Below are positions 1 to 5,817 of a DNA stretch of 6,142 nt, piece by piece. The stretch is taken from assembly GCA_900540945.1 (NCBI GenBank), contig UQHQ01000057.1:1-6142 (forward strand), read 5' to 3'. The position numbers were made by a program, and so were the translations under genes. Source of the DNA: an uncultured Collinsella sp. (GTDB lineage Bacteria; Actinomycetota; Coriobacteriia; Coriobacteriales; Coriobacteriaceae). Positions within the stretch are counted from its first letter, which is position 1. Each line of letters opens with the position of its first letter. Under the pieces are notes generated by a model. It did no database searches. It worked only from the letters and a program-made list of their open reading frames with translations, and had not been told where the DNA came from.

Positions 1-34
1 CGTGGTGATCGCGCGTGGTCTCCCCGGGTTCTGG

Positions 35-835
35 TTAGCCGATAAACGCGATCGCGGGGACGGCCGGTGTCGGAGCTGCGGGTGCGACGGCGGCAGGTGC
101 GCTCGCGGACGCGGCACCGTCAGCGGCCACGGACTCAACAGCAGCGGCCTGACGCTCGGCACGATCCCACACGCCCGAGCGGCCGCCCTCCTTGTGCAGC
201 AGGCGCACGTCGACAATCTCCATGCCGCGATCGACGGCCTTGCACATGTCATAGATCGTTAGGCACGCGGCACTCGCGCCGGTCAGGGCCTCCATCTCGA
301 TGCCCGTTTTGCCCGTCACGCCCGCCGTGACCAGCACGTGAAAACCAACCTGTCCGTCCGCGCGCGCCGGTGCCCAGCCCTCGAGCACGTCCTCGGCCGG
401 CGTCCCCGCCGCAGCGATGGGCGCAATGTCGCACTTGCTCTTGGTAATGAGCAACGGATGGCACATGGGGATGATGTCGCTCGTGCGTTTGATGGCCATA
501 ATGCCCGCCACGCGCGCGCAGGCAAGCACGTCGCCCTTTTTGGCGCGGTCCTGCAACACCATGGCCTGCGTCTCGGGATGCATGAGGATGGTGCCCTCGG
601 CGATGGCAATGCGATGGGTCTCGGCCTTGTCGGACACGTCGACCATGCGTACCTCGCCCTTGGCGTCCACGTGCGTCAGCTCGTCGCGGCGGGCGTCGCG
701 GGCGGGCTCGGTAGCAGCGCTGGCAGTCGGCTGCGCGCCTGCAACGGCATCGCTAGCCGCAGCCGTGACTTTGTGGGCAGACATCGCGGCCCTGCGAGCG
801 GCCTTGGTGGCATCGGCGTACCTGCTCTTGGCCAT
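35..835 (-). CDS. moaC: Cyclic pyranopterin monophosphate synthase MoaC
   Basis: MoaC converts the 3',8-cyclo-GTP made by MoaA into cyclic pyranopterin monophosphate, the first stable intermediate of molybdenum cofactor synthesis, in the cytoplasm. The core runs from about residue 53 (LTHVDAKG, MVDVS) to 221 (KEGGRSG). Residues matching the known E. coli catalytic set are visible: K100 in KGDV, H126 in CHPL, E180/E182 in TGIEMEAL, and D196/K199 in YDMCKA. The start is ATG at 835, because GGAGG lies 8 nt upstream (844-848); an in-frame start at 880 would run deep into moaA. At 266 residues it is much longer than the usual ~160. The excess is an Ala-rich N-terminal leader of about 50 residues, an insertion near 138-160, and an Ala/Pro-rich tail (about 228-266). 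The core family assignment is secure; the role of the tails is unknown. It follows moaA by 4 nt and is very likely translationally coupled to it. Confidence 0.96.
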   Translation of the reverse strand: MAKSRYADATKAARRAAMSAHKVTAAASDAVAGAQPTASAATEPARDARRDELTHVDAKGEVRMVDVSDKAETHRIAIAEGTILMHPETQAMVLQDRAKKGDVLACARVAGIMAIKRTSDIIPMCHPLLITKSKCDIAPIAAAGTPAEDVLEGWAPARADGQVGFHVLVTAGVTGKTGIEMEALTGASAACLTIYDMCKAVDRGMEIVDVRLLHKEGGRSGVWDRAERQAAAVESVAADGAASASAPAAVAPAAPTPAVPAIAFIG

Positions 836-839
836 ATGA

Positions 840-1895
840 TCATCCTCCGATTTGGGACATAAATCGTTGCGTGCCCTCAATTATCGCGTGTTCCTGCGGT
901 TTGTGGGCCACGGCATCGCGCCAAATCGAAAGTACCTGCATATCATCACCACGGCGCAGGGCGTCGCGCACCGAATACTCGGCATCGCTGAACAGGCACG
1001 GACGCACGTTGCCATCGGCCGTCAGGCGCAGACGGTTGCAGTTCGCGCAAAAATGGTTGGACATGGCGCTAATGAAGCCGACTGTTCCCGCCGCGCCCGG
1101 AAAGTGCCAATAGCGCGCAGGGCCCGCGCCGGCAGGAGCGTCGTTGATGTCGAGCGGCTCGAGCTCGCCCAGTCCCGTCGCGGCGGCCCCGGCATTGATG
1201 CGCGCCCGCAGCTCGTCGCTCGGCACGGTATCGCTCGCGTCCCACAGCTCGGGATTGAGCGCGGGCGCATGCGGGTCCACAGCGCAATGCGAGCTCGTGT
1301 GCTCGTCGCCAATGGGCATGTATTCGATAAAGCGCAGGTGGATGGGGCGGTCGACGGTCAAGCGCGCGAGGGCCGCCACATCCTGGTTGAGCCGACGCAC
1401 AACAACGCAGTTGACCTTAACGGGCTCAAAGCCCCAAGCCAGCGCCGCGTCGATGCCAGCCATGGTCTGCTCGAGTCGACCCAAGCGCGTGATCTTTCCA
1501 AAGAGCGTAGGGTCAAGCGTATCGAGCGAGATGTTGACGCGGTTAAGTCCCGCCTCTTTGAGCTGCGGCGCCAGCTTGGGCAGCAGGGCGCCGTTGGTGG
1601 TGAGCGAGATGTCCTCGATCTGCGGAATCGCGCGGATATCACGAATGAGCGGAATAATACGGCGGCTGACCAGCGGCTCGCCGCCCGTCAGACGCACGCG
1701 GCGAATGCCCTCCCCCGCCACCAAGCGCACAAAGCGGGCGATTTCCTCGGCGCTGAGCAGCTCGTCGTGCGCGCGGGGCGCCACGCCATCGGCCGGCATG
1801 CAATAGATGCAGCGGAAATTGCACTTGTCGGTAACGGCAATGCGCAGGTAGTTGATGTCGCGGCCAAAACCGTCATGTTGCACGTGCCCGTCCAC
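840..1895 (-). CDS. moaA: GTP 3',8-cyclase MoaA (radical SAM)
   Basis: MoaA is the radical S-adenosylmethionine enzyme that rearranges GTP to 3',8-cyclo-7,8-dihydro-GTP, the substrate of MoaC encoded just downstream. The N-terminal [4Fe-4S] cluster motif CxxxCxxC is at C25, C29 and C32 (CNFRCIYC). The SAM-contacting GGEP is at 71-74. The second, substrate-binding cluster motif is CxxC plus 13 residues and C (C283, C286, C300). The chain ends in the Gly-Gly (350-351) that is required for activity in the family. At 351 residues it is slightly longer than usual; about 15-20 extra residues lie between MPIG (193-196) and VPSDEL (224-229), including H203, C204 and H209. The start is GTG at 1895, supported by GGGGAGG (1901-1907) 5 nt upstream. 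It is the first gene of a moaA-moaC operon; the remaining moa/moe genes are not in the window. Confidence 0.97.
   Translation of the reverse strand: MDGHVQHDGFGRDINYLRIAVTDKCNFRCIYCMPADGVAPRAHDELLSAEEIARFVRLVAGEGIRRVRLTGGEPLVSRRIIPLIRDIRAIPQIEDISLTTNGALLPKLAPQLKEAGLNRVNISLDTLDPTLFGKITRLGRLEQTMAGIDAALAWGFEPVKVNCVVVRRLNQDVAALARLTVDRPIHLRFIEYMPIGDEHTSSHCAVDPHAPALNPELWDASDTVPSDELRARINAGAAATGLGELEPLDINDAPAGAGPARYWHFPGAAGTVGFISAMSNHFCANCNRLRLTADGNVRPCLFSDAEYSVRDALRRGDDMQVLSIWRDAVAHKPQEHAIIEGTQRFMSQIGG
844..848 (-). promoter_or_regulatory. Shine-Dalgarno of moaC inside moaA
   Basis: GGAGG on the minus strand, 8 nt before the moaC ATG. It is formed by the last two sense codons of moaA (GGA GGA, encoding the conserved C-terminal Gly-Gly), directly before the TGA stop. 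This decides the moaC start and implies translational coupling. Confidence 0.85.
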
Positions 1896-1935
1896 GCGGC
1901 CCTCCCCTCACGCGGCGTTTTATTCTTCGGAAAAC

Positions 1936-1941
1936 ATAATA
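1936..1941 (-). promoter_or_regulatory. Possible -10 box of moaA promoter
   Basis: TATTAT on the minus strand matches the -10 consensus at five of six positions and would place the transcript start about 30-35 nt before the moaA GTG. No good -35 box is visible; the best is GTGTCG (1961-1966) at a 19-bp spacing, three of six matches. No riboswitch-like leader fits in the short distance to the gene. Confidence 0.3.
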
Positions 1942-2025
1942 CCCCACGAGAGAATCATGCCGACACCCGTACGACAGGACAGATTGCTTCGAGCAAAACG
2001 GACTTCCCAAGCCCATCCTCAGCAC

Positions 2026-2088
2026 AAACCATCACAACATTCGATGCTTTTCCCGATTTTGGCAAAAAACGTCGAATGTTGTGATGGT
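2026..2088. repeat. 63-bp palindromic repeat, copy 1
   Basis: First of two direct copies of a 63-bp sequence (the other is 1241 bp further right); the copies differ at one base (T2072 against C3313). It contains a perfect 17-bp inverted repeat: ACCATCACAACATTCGA at 2028-2044 and its complement at 2072-2088. The 27-nt interior can pair further (TTTT 2048-2051 with AAAA 2065-2068, and CC 2053-2054 with GG 2061-2062). It lies 40 bp past the stop of the nuclease-like gene and between that gene and the moaA promoter. It could act as a transcription stop for the nuclease gene, but the stem is A+T-rich and is followed on that strand only by TTTGTG, so it is a poor intrinsic terminator. Confidence 0.92.
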
Positions 2089-2128
2089 CCGCCTGCCCAC
2101 GGCACCCCGTAGAAGGGCCGGAACGTCC

Positions 2129-3166
2129 CTAAAGGCCGCCGTCCCAGTGTCGAATCACGAATTCTCGCAGGTCGTTCTGACGTTTCTGGAACGCTTCGCT
2201 TCGGTCGCATTTAAGGCCCATAGCGAGTGCGATGGCGTTCATCGCCCGGTGCAATTGCAGCTGGTGGGCAAACTGAGTCCCGGTGAGGACGATCATCCTA
2301 AAGCCCAGCGCGCTCAGCACGGTCATTCGCTCCGCATCCGACGCGCTGCGCTGTTTATCAAGATGGTCCGAACCGTTGTATTCAATCCCCGTACCGCTCG
2401 CAGGCGCATATACGTCGATCTCGAAATACCCGGCCTTTGCGAGATACTTGAACTCGTTGGGAACATCGACCCGATGGTTGAGCTCGATCTTGGCGTATCC
2501 CAGCCCGCCCTGGGAACGTTTTGCTACGACCATGATTGCGGTGGCCGTCTCCATGGGCGAGCGCGCGCCATTGTGCACGCGCTTGAGCACGGCGGCCGCG
2601 CGTATAGCCCCCTGACGAGATCGGTTCTCATTGCAATAAGCAATCAAGTCGGCAACGGTATACCTCTGCCCCATCTCGATATAATCGCCTGTCGACAGAT
2701 GATTCAAATGGTATCGGGCGCAGATTTCATAGCCATATTCCAGCTGCTCGGGCTCGCTCATCCACGAACCCGCTTGGACAAAGCACATGACCTCATCAAC
2801 CACCAGAAGGCCCTCTGCCACCTCGATAAGATGGTCTGGAGGTATCGGCGCCCCAAACACGTGGCACCTAAATCCAGCCGGCGTCGAGCGCTCAAAATCG
2901 AAGTTGACGAGCGTGTCGATATGATCGAGCTCTTCTCGTGGAATACCAAGTGAAACCAGATAGTCGGTAACGATCCCAACTGCCGTCGAGGCCCTCAGCC
3001 CCTTGGCATCGAGTCCCAATTTGGGCAGGCTCGCGGTCGGCTCCGTCTCGTTAGCAAGCGAGTCCTCATCGTATAGACTGCTTGCTCGCGAGAGCGGCTC
3101 GGACGGGCGCGCCACGTTGTGGTACAGCCAGGCAGTCTTATGGGACAGGACGATCGGCAGGTCCAT
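2129..3166 (-). CDS. Stand-alone PD-(D/E)XK (DUF559/Vsr-like) nuclease-domain protein
   Basis: A 345-residue cytoplasmic protein with no membrane segment or signal peptide. The C-terminal third reads as a DUF559/Vsr-type restriction-fold nuclease: E206 in SPMETATA, D251 in YFEIDVYAP, E262 in GIEYNGSDH with H268, then D277 and R280 (DAER) and a closing strand GFRMIVLT (288-295). The N-terminal part has LSHKTAWLYH (7-16), resembling the opening of AbiEi-like/DUF559 proteins, and a middle block (VVDEVMCFVQAG, EYGYEICARY) that I recall from similar uncharacterised actinobacterial proteins. The start is ATG at 3166, with GGAGG 4 nt upstream (3171-3175); a TTG at 3235 would add 23 residues but lacks a convincing binding site. 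There is no methylase, toxin or antitoxin partner beside it. G+C looks lower than in moaA: 31 of 60 in both 2401-2460 and 2701-2760, against 43 of 60 in 1201-1260 and 33 of 60 in 1501-1560. The nuclease fold is likely; activity and biological role are unknown. Confidence 0.75.
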   Translation of the reverse strand: MDLPIVLSHKTAWLYHNVARPSEPLSRASSLYDEDSLANETEPTASLPKLGLDAKGLRASTAVGIVTDYLVSLGIPREELDHIDTLVNFDFERSTPAGFRCHVFGAPIPPDHLIEVAEGLLVVDEVMCFVQAGSWMSEPEQLEYGYEICARYHLNHLSTGDYIEMGQRYTVADLIAYCNENRSRQGAIRAAAVLKRVHNGARSPMETATAIMVVAKRSQGGLGYAKIELNHRVDVPNEFKYLAKAGYFEIDVYAPASGTGIEYNGSDHLDKQRSASDAERMTVLSALGFRMIVLTGTQFAHQLQLHRAMNAIALAMGLKCDRSEAFQKRQNDLREFVIRHWDGGL

Positions 3167-3170
3167 GAGC

Positions 3171-3175
3171 CCTCC
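3171..3175 (-). promoter_or_regulatory. Shine-Dalgarno fixing the nuclease-gene start
   Basis: GGAGG on the minus strand, 4 nt before the ATG at 3166. It favours the 345-residue product over the TTG start 69 nt upstream, which has only a distant GGTGG. No clear -10/-35 pair for this gene was found between here and 3331. Confidence 0.7.
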
Positions 3176-3216
3176 AATGGAGTCGGATAACCACCTTATT
3201 CCCCTGCCCACGGGTC

Positions 3217-3232
3217 CGCACGCCTTCGTGCG
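3217..3232. repeat. Small GC-rich hairpin upstream of nuclease gene
   Basis: Perfect 6-bp inverted repeat CGCACG / CGTGCG around a 4-nt loop (CCTT), about 50 bp upstream of the nuclease-gene ATG. No T-run follows on either strand, so it is not a terminator. It could be an operator or part of the mRNA leader, or occur by chance. Confidence 0.4.
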
Positions 3233-3266
3233 CAAGAAAGCGATTCCACCCGTTCGAGTGGCAGAA

Positions 3267-3329
3267 AAACCATCACAACATTCGATGCTTTTCCCGATTT
3301 TGGCAAAAAACGCCGAATGTTGTGATGGT
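3267..3329. repeat. 63-bp palindromic repeat, copy 2
   Basis: Second direct copy, in the same orientation as copy 1 and matching it at 62 of 63 positions. The flanking bases extend the stem by two A-T pairs, giving 18 bp (3267-3284 with 3314-3331); the single difference, C3313, breaks the innermost pair present in copy 1. It lies 100 bp upstream of the nuclease-gene start, in the gap between two divergent genes where no terminator is needed. Read on the minus strand it is followed by TTTTTC, giving some terminator character. Confidence 0.92.
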
Positions 3330-3368
3330 TTGAGGCGAGGTGAGGGGCGCTAAGCCTACACGGCGCAT

Positions 3369-3398
3369 GCCCGTATTCAAATGGAAATGAATACAGGC
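3369..3398. repeat. Imperfect palindrome upstream of efflux promoter
   Basis: Inverted repeat with 11-bp arms and one mismatch: GCCCGTATTCA (3369-3379) and TGAATACAGGC (3388-3398), 8-nt centre. The inner 7 bp (GTATTCA/TGAATAC) is perfect. It lies about 30 bp upstream of the -35 box of the MATE operon, where an additional regulator could bind. No T-run follows it. Confidence 0.45.
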
Positions 3399-3430
3399 TC
3401 ACTTATTTCGCCCCACCGCCAACATAAACC

Positions 3431-3461
3431 TTGACTCTACAATCGTTATAGGGTTTTCACT
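3431..3461 (+). promoter_or_regulatory. MerR-type promoter/operator of MATE-merR operon
   Basis: The -35 box TTGACT (3431-3436) and a weak -10 TTCACT (3456-3461) are separated by 19 bp, the over-long spacing typical of promoters activated by MerR-family proteins. The spacer is filled by an imperfect dyad centred on C3444 and spanning 3434-3454 (ACTCTACAA, TCG, TTATAGGGT), with seven of nine arm positions complementary. MerR proteins bind such dyads and untwist the DNA to realign the two boxes. The cognate regulator is probably the MerR protein encoded by the second gene of this operon. The predicted transcript would start near 3468, leaving a leader of about 33 nt. Confidence 0.75.
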
Positions 3462-3501
3462 ACACTGGTACGTAAACAAACCAAGCCAGAAAGCCCCGCC
3501 C

Positions 3502-4848
3502 ATGGAACACGACCTCACACACGGCAATGTCCTCAAGACCATCGCGGTCTTTGCCCTGCCCTATATGCTCTCGTACTTTTTGCAGATGCTCTACGGCATG
3601 GCCGATCTGTACATGATGGGGCAGTTTAGCGGCGCTGCCGGCATCACCGCCGTGGGCAATGGCGCTCAGACGCTCTATATCATTACCGTGACGCTCGTGG
3701 GCCTAGCCATGGGAACGACGGTCATCGTCGGCCACGCCGTGGGTTCGCGTCGCTTCGACCGCGCCGAGACCGCCATCGGCAACACCATTACGCTCTTTAT
3801 GGGCGTCTCGGTGGTGCTGGCTGCTGTCCTGTTTGCATTGTGTCCGCAGGTTGTGGCGCTCATTGGCACGCCGCCCGAGGCAGTCGAAGGCACCGCCGCC
3901 TACCTGCGTATCTGCTTTGTCGGCATTCCGTTTATCGCCGCATACAACATTCTCTCGGCCATCTTTCGCGGCCTGGGCGATTCGCGCTCGCCCATGTACG
4001 TGATTGGCGTGGCGTGCATCATCAACATCGCGCTCGATTTTCTGTTTATCGGCCACATGGGGCTCGGCCCCGTGGGTGCGGCGCTCGGCACGGTAACCGC
4101 CCAGACAGCAAGCGTTGCCCTCGCGCTCGTGTGGCTTAAGAGCCGTCGCACGAACATCCACGTTAAGCGCAGCGACCTGCGCCCTCAGCCCGAAGTGCTC
4201 GGCAGCATTCTTAAGATCGGCGTGCCTGTGGCCGTGCAGGACGGCTGCATCCAGGTGGCGTTTATGTTTATCACCGTCATCGCCAACCACCGAGGGCTCG
4301 TCGACGCCGCTGCCGTGGGCCTGGTCGAAAAGATGATCAGCTTTTTGTTCATTGTTCCGAGCTCCATGGGTGCCACCGTCAGTGCACTCACGGCGCAAAA
4401 CGCCGGCGCGGGCAAGGGCGATCGCGCGCGCCAGGTGCTCAAGGACGCCATGACCATCTCGGTAGTGTACGGCTGCCTGATCACGGTGCTGATGTGGCTG
4501 GTGGCGCCGGCGTTTATTGGCTTTTTTGCCAAGGACCCCGCGGTGGTCGCGGCCGGTACCGGCTATATACACAGTTATATTTTCGATGCAATCTTTGCCG
4601 GCATCCATATTTGCTTTAGCGGCTTTTTCGCTGCATACGGCAAGAGCTACATCGGCTTTGCGCACAACGTGCTGGCCGTGGCACTCATTCGCGTGCCGGG
4701 CGCGTGGCTGCTGTCGAACGCCTATTCCGACACGCTGTTTCCCATGGGCATCGCCTCGCCGTGCGGGTCGATTCTGTCGGCAGTCATCTGTGTTGTCGCG
4801 TTTACCGTGCTCAACCGCCGCGGAGCTTTTGACAAGCTAGTGGCGTAG
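3502..4848 (+). CDS. MATE family multidrug efflux transporter
   Basis: A 448-residue integral membrane protein of the MATE family, which exports cationic drugs and other toxic compounds from the cytoplasm by Na+ or H+ antiport. It is about the usual family length, with some 12 hydrophobic segments (roughly residues 11-31, 46-70, 93-115, 133-155, 165-184, 190-212, 238-260, 278-298, 318-340, 355-378, 386-405, 418-437) in two halves joined by a polar loop at 213-233. The family signature after segment four is clear (FRGLGDSRSPM at 155-165, followed by DFLFIGHMGLGPVGAALGT). The closest named types are probably the MepA/DinF-like branches; substrate cannot be told from sequence. The start is ATG at 3502 with only a weak AGAAAG 8 nt upstream. 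It is transcribed from the MerR-type promoter and followed after 56 bp by a drug-sensor-like merR gene, which argues for inducible drug export. Confidence 0.93.
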   Translation: MEHDLTHGNVLKTIAVFALPYMLSYFLQMLYGMADLYMMGQFSGAAGITAVGNGAQTLYIITVTLVGLAMGTTVIVGHAVGSRRFDRAETAIGNTITLFMGVSVVLAAVLFALCPQVVALIGTPPEAVEGTAAYLRICFVGIPFIAAYNILSAIFRGLGDSRSPMYVIGVACIINIALDFLFIGHMGLGPVGAALGTVTAQTASVALALVWLKSRRTNIHVKRSDLRPQPEVLGSILKIGVPVAVQDGCIQVAFMFITVIANHRGLVDAAAVGLVEKMISFLFIVPSSMGATVSALTAQNAGAGKGDRARQVLKDAMTISVVYGCLITVLMWLVAPAFIGFFAKDPAVVAAGTGYIHSYIFDAIFAGIHICFSGFFAAYGKSYIGFAHNVLAVALIRVPGAWLLSNAYSDTLFPMGIASPCGSILSAVICVVAFTVLNRRGAFDKLVA

Positions 4849-4904
4849 CGAGGCGACGCGAGCCTGGCGCCCCTCCCTTGCTTTTTGCCGAAAGGAGCGG
4901 TCCT

Positions 4905-5753
4905 GTGACCGACATGCCAAGTGAACATACTGAGGGTCTGCTCCGCATTGGCGAGGTGGCGCGCCTGTTTAACCTAAGCGTGGGGACGCTACGTCATTAC
5001 GAGAAGATGGGCTTGCTGGACCCGGCGCGCATCGATCCGGCGAGTGGATACCGCTACTACGGATCGCGGCAACTCTCCACCCTCAACACCATCAGTCATC
5101 TGCGTGTTCTCGACTTGCCGCTCGCACAAATCCGTGAGTTTGTGACCACGCGCGATGTGGACCTCATGCAGCGGCAGTTGGCGCAGCAACAGGAGCTCAT
5201 CGAGCGCAAGCGCCGCGAGTTGGAGCGTGTGTCGCGCAAGATCGATAACCGGCTTGCTCTGCTGCACAATGCCTTGAACACCGAGCTCGATACCATTTGC
5301 ACAATCGATGCGCCCGAGCTTCGCTGCGCCGTATTGCGCGAACGTGTCAAGCCTACCGACGCCTATGCGCTGGAGTGGCAGATTCGTCAGCTACAGAAGG
5401 GCCAGCACGAGACCTTTGTCTTTCTGGGCAACTTGGGCGTCGGGATTAGCGCCGAGCGCCTCGCAGCCAGCGACTTTGATGGCTACGACGAGGTCTTCCT
5501 GCTGCTCGACGATACCGATGGCTACCAGGGCGACGTCGAGGTACGCCCCGCCGCGCGCTGCCTGACCATAAGCTTTCGCGGCACGCACGGGCAAGCGGGC
5601 CCGCGCTATAAACAGCTGCTCGGCTATATGCGCGAACATAACCTGACACCCGCCGGTCCCTCACGCGAGATCGCCCTGATCGACGACATCATCAGCGACG
5701 ACCCCACAACCTACGTGACACAGATCACGGTGCCGGTCGCCCCGTCCAAATAA
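4905..5753 (+). CDS. MerR family regulator with GyrI-like effector domain
   Basis: A 282-residue transcription regulator of the BmrR/MtaN type. The N-terminal winged helix-turn-helix (about 12-80) shows LLRIGEVARLFNLSVGTLRHYEKMG in its expected order, followed by the wing GYRYY (48-52). A long dimerisation coiled coil spans about 84-125. The C-terminal 130-280 resembles the GyrI-like/BmrR ligand pocket, ending in the typical pattern GPSREIALIDD...DPTTYVTQITVPV. In this family the C-terminal domain binds hydrophobic cationic drugs and converts the bound protein into an activator. The start is GTG at 4905, with AGGAG (4893-4897) 7 nt upstream; ATG at 4914 is too far from it, and TTG at 4878 lies upstream of it. 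It is the second gene of the MATE operon and no separate MerR-type promoter precedes it, so it probably controls its own synthesis through the site at 3431-3461. Target and ligand are inferred. Confidence 0.93.
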   Translation: MTDMPSEHTEGLLRIGEVARLFNLSVGTLRHYEKMGLLDPARIDPASGYRYYGSRQLSTLNTISHLRVLDLPLAQIREFVTTRDVDLMQRQLAQQQELIERKRRELERVSRKIDNRLALLHNALNTELDTICTIDAPELRCAVLRERVKPTDAYALEWQIRQLQKGQHETFVFLGNLGVGISAERLAASDFDGYDEVFLLLDDTDGYQGDVEVRPAARCLTISFRGTHGQAGPRYKQLLGYMREHNLTPAGPSREIALIDDIISDDPTTYVTQITVPVAPSK

Positions 5754-5798
5754 GAACCACCCGGAAGGCAGTTCAATCATGCTTTCCGGGCTGTTCTT
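5752..5798. terminator. Bidirectional intrinsic terminator between merR and ligA
   Basis: An 11-bp GC-rich stem, CCCGGAAGGCA (5760-5770) with TGCTTTCCGGG (5780-5790), one G-T wobble and a 9-nt loop. It is flanked by AAGAAC (5752-5757) and GTTCTT (5793-5798), which pair as an outer stem across a 2x2 internal loop and supply a T-rich tail on each strand. It begins at the merR stop and lies 20 bp past the ligA stop, so one element can end both convergent transcripts. Confidence 0.85.
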
Positions 5799-5817
5799 CA
5801 ATTTGACTATTGATGCC

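Noticed and set aside
1..34. GGGGAG on the minus strand as a ribosome binding site for a gene after moaC
   Set aside because: No ATG, GTG or TTG follows within the remaining bases on that strand, so a start at normal spacing is not present in the window.
852..2084. Long open frame on the plus strand opposite moaA
   Set aside because: It is antisense to the whole of moaA, whose cluster motifs are intact. The translation is Arg/Ala/His-rich with no recognisable domain and even runs into repeat copy 1; this is a typical G+C-driven shadow.
2081..2953. Open frame on the plus strand opposite the nuclease-like gene
   Set aside because: It starts inside repeat copy 1, has no ribosome binding site, and is antisense to a gene with recognisable motifs and a good start.
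2026..3329. Insertion sequence or classical transposon with terminal inverted repeats
   Set aside because: The two outer repeats are direct copies (each internally palindromic), no transposase motif is present, and no convincing target-site duplication was found at the outer edges.
2026..3329. CRISPR array
   Set aside because: There are only two repeat copies, more than 1.2 kb apart, with a coding gene between them.
3003..3353. Small plus-strand protein gene spanning repeat copy 2
   Set aside because: It is antisense to the start of the nuclease-like gene, runs straight through the palindrome, and its translation shows no domain.
3703..4665. Long open frame on the minus strand opposite the MATE gene
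   Set aside because: Its translation is rich in His, Arg, Asp and Lys with no domain and mirrors the codon pattern of the transporter gene.
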